Source: RQOF01 sp964394475 (GTDB taxonomy: Bacteria; Calditrichota; Calditrichia; RBG-13-44-9). From it: DNA of 9,567 bases. Below are positions 1-6,134 of the stretch, piece by piece. Positions within the stretch are counted from its first letter, which is position 1, and every line of letters begins with the position of its first letter. The position numbers and the translations under genes were made by a program. A model generated the notes under the pieces. The model was given only the letters and a program-made list of their open reading frames with translations, made no database searches and was not told the origin of the DNA. The stretch lies in contig CAYMXZ010000136.1 in the NCBI GenBank assembly GCA_964394475.1, forward strand, positions 1 to 9,567, written 5' to 3'.

Positions 1-1
1 G

Positions 2-628
2 ATTCCCAATGTCATTGTCAGTGCCCCTAAAAATGGTCAGGAACTGCGGAATCTTCTATACACGGCTACGCAACAAGAAGATTATCCATTTATCATCCGC
101 TATCCGCGAGAGACGACACCGGATACCATAAATATGGAATCCGATTTTGAACAAATCACTATTGGCTCATGGGAAGTTGTTCAGGAAGGTGAAGATATTT
201 TAATTCTAACTGTCGGATCGATGGTTCAGGAAAGCATAAAGGCCTTGCCAATTTTGGATGAATATAAAGTCTATCCAACCGTGGTTAATTGCCGATTCAT
301 CAAGCCTTTTGACGAACAACTGCTGCGAAAATTACTGACCAAACACCCGTGGGTTTTCACCATTGAAGAGAATAGCCTGCAGGGAGGATTTGGTCAAAAA
401 ATCAGCAGTTTTCTGATGAACGAGGGTTATTCACGGAAAGTATCGCTTTATATGAAAGGTCTGCCCGATGAATTTATTACCCATGGTGAGCGATCGATAT
501 TGCTGGAAAAAGTTGGATTATCGGCTATGTATCTGGCCGAGTGGATACTTTCTGTGGTTAAGAAGAATAAAATTCACTCCAAATTTCTGAAGGAACATTC
601 ACTTCTGGGAACACTGTTTTTTTCATAA
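2..628 (+). CDS. dxs: 1-deoxy-D-xylulose-5-phosphate synthase, C-terminal part (5' end outside window)
   Basis: DXS condenses pyruvate and glyceraldehyde-3-phosphate into DXP, the first step of the MEP isoprenoid pathway; it is a cytosolic thiamine-diphosphate enzyme. About 208 codons are visible, open from base 2, so the gene begins upstream and the ATG at 134 is internal. The visible part covers the end of the pyrimidine-binding domain (IPNVIVSAPKNGQELRNLLY and FIIRYPRE) and the whole transketolase C-terminal domain, with family-typical stretches VVNCRFIKPFDE, IEENSLQGGFGQ and GLPDEFITHG. The last two-thirds of this domain fit DXS better than transketolase or pyruvate dehydrogenase E1 beta. 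The protein runs about 20 residues beyond the usual DXS end (KKNKIHSKFLKEHSLLGTLFFS region), and its TAA overlaps the selB stop from the opposite strand. Roughly 430 N-terminal residues are missing from view. The family call is firm; the function of the extra tail is unknown. Confidence 0.93.
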   Translation: MPNVIVSAPKNGQELRNLLYTATQQEDYPFIIRYPRETTPDTINMESDFEQITIGSWEVVQEGEDILILTVGSMVQESIKALPILDEYKVYPTVVNCRFIKPFDEQLLRKLLTKHPWVFTIEENSLQGGFGQKISSFLMNEGYSRKVSLYMKGLPDEFITHGERSILLEKVGLSAMYLAEWILSVVKKNKIHSKFLKEHSLLGTLFFS

Positions 629-2575
629 TAAGGAATCTTTTTTCTTAGCTGGTATTTCCAATTTCTCTCCCACAATGCGCGAATCTCCACGCCGCTCCGT
701 AAAACCCTGACCGTCAAGGTAACTCAACAACGGAATCGCAAATTTACGGGTGGTGTTGGTCATATTTTTAAACTCCGCCACACTTAACTCCCGCTGCCTG
801 GAAAAATATTCTCTCAACATGACTATTAATTTTTCGATGGTTTCCTGATGAAAAAAAAGTTTTTCGTCCACAAAGATAAGCCGACCTTGTTCACGTAAGC
901 GGTTGATTGTTTCCCTGAGCGTCTTTTCCGGTTTATTTAATTTTTCGGCGACTTCATTTGTCAAAGGAGGCTGAAAGCCTGATTGCCGATAAAGATGGTC
1001 TATTTCTTCAGATAAGACCTGTTCCTGGTCAGATAACTGGTAGTGAAAATGAGCAGCAGAAATTATATCATCCTTTACTCTGAAGGTATTGTTTTTTATC
1101 CCCTGTTCAATGGCTAATCGAATAACATCCTCCGAAAAGTTCTTTGACAGCGAACCAAATAATTCCGGCAATAAAATTCCGGGACGTTCCGGGTGATGGT
1201 GGTGATAATCGTTCAATACGTTGAGCAACTCTGATTGAATTTTTTGCACCTGAATATGGTTGAGATAATAATCCTCTTTGTGGCGAGTGAAATGAAAAAC
1301 TTGCTGGGTCTGAATGAGGCTCTGCAAAAATTGTTGGGTTTGTTCACGGGAGAGTCCTGTTTTAATTTGAATTTCTTTTAGGGTAAGAGGTCTCAAATCA
1401 ATTGTTGAAAAGCAAGCCAAAATCCGCACCGTCGGAGAAGAGTCCTCCAGTCCCTTTAATCTGTTGACAACCTCTGAAATTTGACGCTTAAAGAATTTTT
1501 CGGGCGAGGTCTGTAGAACGACTCCACCGCCAATGGTGAGAAGCGGAGAAAATTGGCGAATGATAAAACGATCGCCGTATGAGGCATACATTTGACTTTC
1601 CAGGCGGAGGTGAGCATAATCGCTCTCCCCGCCCTGCAGTGATCTGGAATTGAATAAGATAACCCGACCGATAGCTTCGGCGGTATGGAGATGGAGGCGG
1701 ATCCGCATATTATTTTTTAGTGGAACCGGAGTATCTTTAAGAACTCTTATGCGTGCCAGGAAAGAATCCACCGGCTGATAATACCCTGATGCAGTAAGCA
1801 TCTGTCCACGATGCAATTGTGCTAATTCAATGCCAGCCAGATTGATAGCCGCCCGAAATCCGGTTTCGACTTTTGGGACAGTTGTATCGTGCGATTGCAG
1901 GGCCCGAATGCGAGCTGAAAATTTTTCAGGCAGAATTTCCACCAGGTCTCCGGTTTGCGCTTCTCCGGAAATCACACTGCCCGTCACCACACTGCCAAAT
2001 CCCACTTTGCTAAATGCCCGGTCAACAGGCATTCGAAAAATCCCATCATGCTTGCGAAGAGTCAACTGTTGTAGGCTGTTCACAATTGTGTTATGCAGAT
2101 TACGAATGCTCGCTTCATTCAAAATGGAAGTCCGAACGATGGGCGATCCCTCCAGGGAACTCCCTTGTAAAAGGTTTTTGATTTCGTTTTCAAGTAGATC
2201 GACCCATTCGTTATCAACCAGGTCAATTTTGGTGATGGCAAAAATACCGTGGGAAATTCCCAGCAGCTGGACAATATCCAGATGCTCTCGGGTCTGGGGC
2301 ATGATTCCATCATCCGCAGCGATAACGAACAACACCAGATCGATAGTGCTGACACCGGCCACCATATTTTTAATCAATCGCTCATGACCGGGTACATCAA
2401 TGATGGTGACATTTTTTGAGAGATGGGCAAATCCCAGATCAATAGTGATTCCGCGTTCTTTTTCTTCCTTCAGTCTATCGGTATCTACGCCGGTGAGGGC
2501 TTTCACCAAAGCTGTTTTCCCATGGTCGATATGACCGGCCATACCGATGATGTATTGTCGATCTGAAAAATTCAT
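623..2575 (-). CDS. selB: Selenocysteine-specific translation elongation factor SelB
   Basis: SelB is the GTPase that carries selenocysteyl-tRNA(Sec) to the ribosome at UGA codons marked by a SECIS hairpin. The 650-residue protein has the full G-domain: P-loop GHIDHGKT (14-21), switch I RGITID (41-46), DVPGH (60-64) and TKID (115-118). EF-Tu-like beta-barrel domains follow (about 175-350, with FSKVGFGSVVTGSV at the start of domain 2). The C-terminal third (about 380-640) resembles tandem winged helices that bind SECIS, e.g. LTNEVAEKLNKPEKTLRETI and RKFAIPLLSYLDGQGFTERRGDSR. The length is close to the usual 610-650. The C-terminal extension and the G-domain start RQYIIGMAGHIDHGKT separate it from EF-Tu and IF2. 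The ATG at 2575 has no Shine-Dalgarno, only an AT-rich leader. selB lies 66 bases downstream of selA and is presumably co-transcribed. The stop TGA overlaps the dxs stop by six bases. Confidence 0.97.
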   Translation of the reverse strand: MNFSDRQYIIGMAGHIDHGKTALVKALTGVDTDRLKEEKERGITIDLGFAHLSKNVTIIDVPGHERLIKNMVAGVSTIDLVLFVIAADDGIMPQTREHLDIVQLLGISHGIFAITKIDLVDNEWVDLLENEIKNLLQGSSLEGSPIVRTSILNEASIRNLHNTIVNSLQQLTLRKHDGIFRMPVDRAFSKVGFGSVVTGSVISGEAQTGDLVEILPEKFSARIRALQSHDTTVPKVETGFRAAINLAGIELAQLHRGQMLTASGYYQPVDSFLARIRVLKDTPVPLKNNMRIRLHLHTAEAIGRVILFNSRSLQGGESDYAHLRLESQMYASYGDRFIIRQFSPLLTIGGGVVLQTSPEKFFKRQISEVVNRLKGLEDSSPTVRILACFSTIDLRPLTLKEIQIKTGLSREQTQQFLQSLIQTQQVFHFTRHKEDYYLNHIQVQKIQSELLNVLNDYHHHHPERPGILLPELFGSLSKNFSEDVIRLAIEQGIKNNTFRVKDDIISAAHFHYQLSDQEQVLSEEIDHLYRQSGFQPPLTNEVAEKLNKPEKTLRETINRLREQGRLIFVDEKLFFHQETIEKLIVMLREYFSRQRELSVAEFKNMTNTTRKFAIPLLSYLDGQGFTERRGDSRIVGEKLEIPAKKKDSLL

Positions 2576-2589
2576 ATAGATTTATCTGC
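2574..2589 (-). repeat. 16-base element copy at the selB start
   Basis: Minus-strand GCAGATAAATCTATAT lies directly before and into the selB ATG. It matches the copy before the CNNM gene at 15 of 16 positions. Both sit in AT-rich leaders of genes lacking Shine-Dalgarno sequences, but chance is possible. Confidence 0.4.
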
Positions 2590-2608
2590 TATCAATCATT
2601 GATGATAG
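2589..2608. repeat. Nested inverted repeat in the selA-selB gap
   Basis: An outer pair CTATCA (2589-2594) and TGATAG (2603-2608) surrounds an overlapping near-perfect palindrome ATCAAT-C-ATTGAT (2591-2603). It could be an operator-like site or a weak RNA hairpin between selA and selB. It is short and AT-rich, so chance is quite possible, and it is not a recognised family site. Confidence 0.35.
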
Positions 2609-2641
2609 AAAAAAGTTTTTTTCACTTAACCATTTTCTTGT

Positions 2642-4051
2642 TTAGAAAATGCTTTTAAAAGCCCTGACAACCAGGGGCAATTCATCCTCCCGAATGGTGC
2701 GAAGATTCAGATAAAAATATTCATTTTCAATATAACCAATAATGGCCGGATCTGTTAATCGCAAATTTTTAGCCAGAGTTTCCACTGAGATATTCAATGG
2801 TTTTATTTGCAACGCTCGAGAAGGTATTTCTTCCAGAGGTAAAGCCCCACTCCCCATATGAGAAACCGTTTCCACGACTTCCATTTTTAGAGGTAGATCC
2901 TTCAGATCGTTCATCAACCACTGTCCCCGGTTCTGAAGTTCATTTACAGCAATAGTCAGCATGCGGGCGACTGGGAGTTTTTCTTTTAATTTCTGTGGCT
3001 GCAGGTAGATTCGCAGGGTGGCATCCAGAGCGGCAAAGGTCATTTTATCGCACCGCAGAGCGCGCAATAGATGATTTTTCCGAATCGTTGAGATATAGGC
3101 TTTCTTCCCGATAATAATTCCGGCCTGTGGCCCGCCCAAAACTTTATCCGCACTAAAGGTCATTACATCCACACCAGCCTTTAAGTACTCCCTGGCCACC
3201 GGTTCATAGGGAAAGCCCCATTCTTCCAGATTTTCAATCACACCACATCCCATATCATAAATGAGTGGAAGATGATTTTTATGCGCTAATTCTGCTAATT
3301 CTTCTACCGGCACCGAATGAGTAAATCCCAGCACGCGATAGTTACTAGTATGCACTTTCAGAATCGCCGCCGTTTTTGAGGAGATAACTTCTTCATAATC
3401 CTTAAGGTGGGTTTTATTGGTCGTGCCCACCTCAATCATTTTTACCTGACCGGCTTTCATGACTTCCGGCATGCGGAAAGATCCTCCTATTTCCACCAAC
3501 TCTCCTCGTGAAACCGGCACTTCTTTTCGGCGACACAAACTATTCAGCACCAATAAAATAGCAGCTGCATTATTGTTAACCACCACAGCCGCCTCAGCTC
3601 CAGTTATCAGACAAATTATTTTTTCCACTAATGTTATTCGATCGCCCCGCTTCCCCGTCGGGAGATCGATTTCCAGATTGCAATAATTTTCCAGAATTTC
3701 ATGGAGGTGATCCCGGGCGATTTCAGCGAGAGGAGCACGACCCAAATTGGTATGAAGAATGATCCCGGTCCCATTAATCACTCTTTTTAATTGAAAACCA
3801 CGCAACTGTTCAATAGCTTCTTTGGCCAATTGCAAGAGCTGTAAAGTGACTATTTCTCGGGTGGGGATTTGTGATGGTTTTTTTTCCCGAACGGAATGGC
3901 GGTAATCCTGCAAAATTGAATTGAGAATTATTTTAACATATCGGGGCGCGATGCTATCATCCTGTAGAGACGGATGTTGTAAGAGTTCCTGAAGAGAAGG
4001 AATAGCGCGCAGGTGAGAATTAATCGGGCTGCTTGGCTTGCGTTTCTTCAT
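2642..4051 (-). CDS. selA: L-seryl-tRNA(Sec) selenium transferase SelA
   Basis: SelA is the PLP enzyme that converts Ser-tRNA(Sec) to Sec-tRNA(Sec) using selenophosphate; in bacteria it forms a large homo-oligomeric ring. The 469-residue length is normal. Family signatures visible are an N-terminal tRNA-binding segment (LRAIPSLQELL, 14-24), RVINGTGIILHTNLGRAPL (90-108), the poly-Asn loop VVNNNAAA (157-164), EVGTTNKTH (207-215), KVHTSNYRVLGFT (232-244), and the PLP-lysine motif TFSADKVLGGPQAG with predicted Schiff-base Lys303. All core residues I can judge are intact. The ATG at 4051 is the only Met available near the expected N-terminus and has no recognisable ribosome binding site. It overlaps the end of the upstream CBS gene by 32 bases in another frame, so translation is probably coupled to that gene. 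selB follows after 66 bases. Confidence 0.97.
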   Translation of the reverse strand: MKKRKPSSPINSHLRAIPSLQELLQHPSLQDDSIAPRYVKIILNSILQDYRHSVREKKPSQIPTREIVTLQLLQLAKEAIEQLRGFQLKRVINGTGIILHTNLGRAPLAEIARDHLHEILENYCNLEIDLPTGKRGDRITLVEKIICLITGAEAAVVVNNNAAAILLVLNSLCRRKEVPVSRGELVEIGGSFRMPEVMKAGQVKMIEVGTTNKTHLKDYEEVISSKTAAILKVHTSNYRVLGFTHSVPVEELAELAHKNHLPLIYDMGCGVIENLEEWGFPYEPVAREYLKAGVDVMTFSADKVLGGPQAGIIIGKKAYISTIRKNHLLRALRCDKMTFAALDATLRIYLQPQKLKEKLPVARMLTIAVNELQNRGQWLMNDLKDLPLKMEVVETVSHMGSGALPLEEIPSRALQIKPLNISVETLAKNLRLTDPAIIGYIENEYFYLNLRTIREDELPLVVRAFKSIF

Positions 4052-4745
4052 GGATTGTAGGAGGTAATTTTTCCAGGCGAACTTTTAAGATACGGTTTCG
4101 ATTTATCTTTTCAACTGTGAATCGGTAATCCTGAAATTTCACAATCTCTTTTTCCTGGGGTAATGATCCTAACAAATTTAAGATAAAACCACTGATGGTC
4201 TCCACTCCCTCCACCGCCGGTAAGGATATGTTCAGCGATTGCTCTATCTCCTCCAGGGTCATTCGTCCATCGATAATATAAGTATTTTCATCGATTTTCT
4301 TGAATGGGGGCAATTCGCGATCGTATTCATCTTGAATTTCACCTACAATTTCCTCAATAATATCTTCTAAGGTGATTAGACCGGAGATTCCCCCATATTC
4401 GTCCACCACCAGAGCCATATGAATGTGCTCTTCCTGGAATTCGCGCAATAATTCATCAATTTTCTTTTGCTCCGGAACAAAATAGGCCGGTCGGACTAAC
4501 TTTTGTAAATCAATCGCTTCCCGTTTGCTTTTATTCAGGTAAGGCAACAGATCTTTTACATATAAAATGCCAATAATATTATCGATTTTCTCTTTATAGA
4601 CCGGAATCCGGGAGTGCAATTTCTTTTTCACCAGCTGCATCAGGCGAGCCAGGGTGATCGAGCTTTCCACACAGACCATGTCGGTGCGTGGCACCATCAC
4701 TTCCTTGACGGTCGTATGGCCAAACTCAAAGATACTATGGATCAT
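4020..4745 (-). CDS. CBS-pair and CorC_HlyC domain protein (cytosolic half of a split CNNM/CorC family protein)
   Basis: This 241-residue soluble protein has two CBS domains (about 15-75 and 80-135), followed by the CorC_HlyC transporter-associated domain (about 150-228). Visible signatures are KEVMVPRTDMV, HSRIPVY, GILYVKDLLPYL, ALVVDEYGGISGLITLEDIIEEIVGEI and IDGRMTLEEIE. CBS pairs bind adenine nucleotides and gate transport in CNNM/CorC proteins, which are linked to Mg2+/Co2+ efflux. Members usually carry an N-terminal DUF21/CNNM membrane domain on the same chain. Here that domain is the gene immediately upstream, in the SAME frame, separated only by a TAA and two codons (AAG GAG). The start MIHSIFEFGH is exactly where the fused family continues. 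AAGGAG directly abuts the ATG, so its spacing is too short for a normal ribosome binding site and efficient initiation here is doubtful. The product could act as a separate subunit, or be one half of an interrupted gene. The soluble CorC/YbeX form is a less likely alternative, because its usual partner domain sits intact next door. Confidence 0.88.
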   Translation of the reverse strand: MIHSIFEFGHTTVKEVMVPRTDMVCVESSITLARLMQLVKKKLHSRIPVYKEKIDNIIGILYVKDLLPYLNKSKREAIDLQKLVRPAYFVPEQKKIDELLREFQEEHIHMALVVDEYGGISGLITLEDIIEEIVGEIQDEYDRELPPFKKIDENTYIIDGRMTLEEIEQSLNISLPAVEGVETISGFILNLLGSLPQEKEIVKFQDYRFTVEKINRNRILKVRLEKLPPTIHEETQAKQPD

Positions 4746-4751
4746 CTCCTT

Positions 4752-4754
4752 TTA
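4752..4754 (-). other. In-frame TAA separating the CNNM and CBS/CorC coding regions
   Basis: On the minus strand the codons run CAA AAA GAT TAA AAG GAG ATG ATC CAT, giving L-Q-K-D-stop-K-E-M-I-H. Fused relatives, as I recall them, read G-E-E-x-G-x-L-x-x-x-E-x-E-M-I-H-S-I-F-E-F over this same span. The stop therefore replaces a single acidic residue, without insertion or deletion. Both flanks are undamaged. It could be a natural split, a nonsense mutation, readthrough or a base error. Confidence 0.9.
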
Positions 4755-5342
4755 ATCTTTTTGTAGAGTGCCATGCTCCTCTCCTACCTCTGCCAAGGTT
4801 TTTAATTCTTCCTCGGTCATGAGAATCATCTTTTCTGATAAACCGGTACGGTATTGTAAAAAGCGAGTGAATTTCGCCAAAGAATATGACAGGGGATAAA
4901 AAAGATAGAAAAGAAACGAAATGGGATAAATGGCCTTTTTGGAAAAAGATTCGGCTTCTCGGACCGCCACCACCTTGGGTACAATTTCACCTAAAATGAG
5001 TATGACAACCGTCACCACTAACACATCCAGAATGATGATCAATTTTTGATTTAATTCAAAAGCCAGACTGATTTTGATGGTCAAGAGTGCCGCCAGAGAA
5101 GCAATGGTAATATTCACCATGGTATTGGCCACAACGATAGTGATGAGTAATTGACGGGAAAAAGTCATCAGCTTATAAATCTGTTTTTCTCTTGGCCGGG
5201 AAGAGCTTTTAAAATTTTCCAGTTGCGCCTGAGTGAGTGAGAAAAAAGCCGTTTCACTGCCCGAGAAAAAGGCAGATAAAACCAACAGGACCAAAAAAAG
5301 CATACTGTAAAAAACTATTAACGGCACTAACGAATCTGACAT
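4752..5342 (-). CDS. CNNM/DUF21 transmembrane domain protein (membrane half of a split CNNM/CorC family protein)
   Basis: This integral inner-membrane protein of 196 residues (from ATG 5342) is predicted to have membrane segments near 5-27, 63-90, 100-122 and 137-158. Conserved DUF21 motifs are present: FFSGSETAFFSL (25-36), VVANTMVNI (70-78) and LGEIVPK (117-123). It ends with a charged stretch, MTEEELKTLAEVGEEHGTL, that in full-length relatives leads directly into the CBS domains. CNNM-type proteins are linked to divalent-cation export or resistance. I chose ATG 5342; an in-frame TTG at 5348 would add two residues (M-S), and neither start has a clear Shine-Dalgarno. The protein stops at TAA 4754-4752, where the family normally has Glu. 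A one-base change (GAA to TAA) would explain the stop. It lies 263 bases downstream of ybeY, behind a leader that may hold its own promoter. It could function alone or with the CBS protein. Confidence 0.88.
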   Translation of the reverse strand: MSDSLVPLIVFYSMLFLVLLVLSAFFSGSETAFFSLTQAQLENFKSSSRPREKQIYKLMTFSRQLLITIVVANTMVNITIASLAALLTIKISLAFELNQKLIIILDVLVVTVVILILGEIVPKVVAVREAESFSKKAIYPISFLFYLFYPLSYSLAKFTRFLQYRTGLSEKMILMTEEELKTLAEVGEEHGTLQKD

Positions 5343-5380
5343 AGACAAAAATGTTTTTATAATTTAGCTATCGATAATTA

Positions 5381-5396
5381 ATATAAATTTATCTGC
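5381..5396 (-). repeat. 16-base element copy upstream of the CNNM gene
   Basis: Minus-strand GCAGATAAATTTATAT lies about 39 bases before the CNNM ATG. It differs by one base from the copy at the selB start. Its function is unknown. Confidence 0.4.
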
Positions 5397-5508
5397 CGTT
5401 TAAAGCCAATCATTTTACAGAGAATTTTCCAAAACAATCCCTGATCCTGAGAAATACGCAAAATATACAACCTGCCAAATAATTCGGTCACGAACTCCCA
5501 CAGGCACT

Positions 5509-5514
5509 ATTATA
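5509..5514 (-). promoter_or_regulatory. Candidate -10 box upstream of the CNNM/CBS/selA/selB genes
   Basis: Exact TATAAT on the minus strand lies about 165 bases before the CNNM start. There is no recognisable -35 at 16-18 bases (the sequence there resembles TAAGAT). The evidence is the -10 alone plus its position in the only large gap within the minus-strand series, so this is tentative. Confidence 0.3.
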
Positions 5515-5605
5515 AGACACTTTCAGGGCAATCTTACCGTGCATTTCAACGCCGAAAAAGCGGTTATTTAAACGGAGAGAGGTAATGAGAATATGAAATT
5601 AAGCT

Positions 5606-6055
5606 TTATTTTGAATGTAAAAGAGGTTTCCAATACTTTTTAAGAATTCTATTTTCTTCCGCTCTCATTTTTTTTCGTTCAACTGGAGTCTGGTCATCAA
5701 ATCCCTTTAAATGCAATAACGCATGGCAAATCAAACGGGCGATCTCCTCCTGTATGGTCACCCGATATGTTTTGGCATTGGCCTGTGCTCTTTCCACACT
5801 GATGTAAATTTCTGCTTCTTTATTGACACCTTCATCCAGTGGAAACACCATGACATCGCTATAGCTATCATCATCTAAAAATTGCTGATGCAGGGTGCGC
5901 AAATATTCATCTGTAACGCCAATAATTCTCACCTGGCTGGCAGGCACGTGTTCCTGCCGGCATGCCTGCTCAACAAAGGGCTGAAAAATTTTTAACGGAA
6001 AATCAAGAACGGGAGTCGTATCGAAAAACTCAATTTTCAACTTCTTTTTTTTCAT
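5606..6055 (-). CDS. ybeY: Endoribonuclease YbeY (16S rRNA maturation / ribosome quality control)
   Basis: YbeY is a small metal-dependent cytosolic endonuclease needed for 16S rRNA 3'-end maturation and for 70S quality control. The 149-residue length is typical (about 150-160). The fold signature SDVMVFP (66-72; relatives have TDVLSFP) and EIYISVERAQANA (82-94) are present. The zinc motif reads H111-ALL-H115-LKGF-D120-D121, whereas the Proteobacterial form is H-x3-H-x5-H. Here the third ligand position is Asp121 and the following run QTPVERKKMRAEEN matches the H/H/D form that I recall from Bacteroidota. The three-ligand spacing is kept, so the site is probably active. The gene starts at ATG 6055 (MKKKKLKIEF). 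Upstream of it is AT-rich sequence without a clear ribosome binding site. It lies 79 bases after pgpH on the same strand; pgpH and ybeY adjacency is common in bacteria. Confidence 0.95.
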   Translation of the reverse strand: MKKKKLKIEFFDTTPVLDFPLKIFQPFVEQACRQEHVPASQVRIIGVTDEYLRTLHQQFLDDDSYSDVMVFPLDEGVNKEAEIYISVERAQANAKTYRVTIQEEIARLICHALLHLKGFDDQTPVERKKMRAEENRILKKYWKPLLHSK

Positions 6056-6134
6056 AAAAGTAAAAAGGTCGTTATGGTCTCAGTATCATTGTTTTTAAAG
6101 GATGGAATTGAGACACAGGAAAGGGTAAAGGTAA

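Larger units (their letters stand above)
5343..5605 (-). other. Intergenic leader between ybeY and the CNNM gene
   Basis: These 263 bases carry no supportable gene. A perfect TATAAT on the minus strand at 5514-5509 could be a -10 box for the CNNM-CBS-selA-selB genes, giving a leader of about 160 bases, but no good -35 is present at normal spacing. Downstream, a small hairpin is possible (AGTTCG-TGAC-CGAATT near 5480-5495, one G-U pair). A 16-base element at 5381-5396 nearly repeats one before selB. No known riboswitch or tRNA was recognised. Confidence 0.4.

Noticed and set aside
588..624. Possible terminator for dxs ending in the T7 run at 617-623
   Set aside because: No stable GC-rich stem precedes the T-run on the plus strand, and the run lies inside the coding sequence.
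1830..2387. Long plus-strand open frame opposite selB
   Set aside because: It lies entirely antisense to the G-domain of selB, has no homology I recognise and biased Ser/Arg composition typical of an antisense shadow.
2606..2623. A/T dyad GAAAAAAG-TTTTTTTC between selA and selB as a terminator
   Set aside because: The stem is purely A-T with essentially no loop and no GC pairs; unlikely to stop transcription and simply a homopolymer pair.
4752..4754. Stop codon recoded as selenocysteine or pyrrolysine, given selA/selB next door
   Set aside because: The codon is UAA, not UGA or UAG, and the family has an acidic residue here rather than Cys, so Sec or Pyl insertion does not fit.
5378..5506. 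Open stretch of about 42 codons on the minus strand in the ybeY-CNNM gap (LWEFVTELFGRLY... )
   Set aside because: There is no ATG/GTG start near its beginning and no ribosome binding site, it overlaps the candidate leader, and I recognise no family. Chance openness in AT-rich DNA is likely.
6077..6114. Inverted repeat GTCTCA / TGAGAC in the pgpH-ybeY gap
   Set aside because: Only six base pairs with a 26-base loop and no T-run placement suiting a terminator; probably coincidental.
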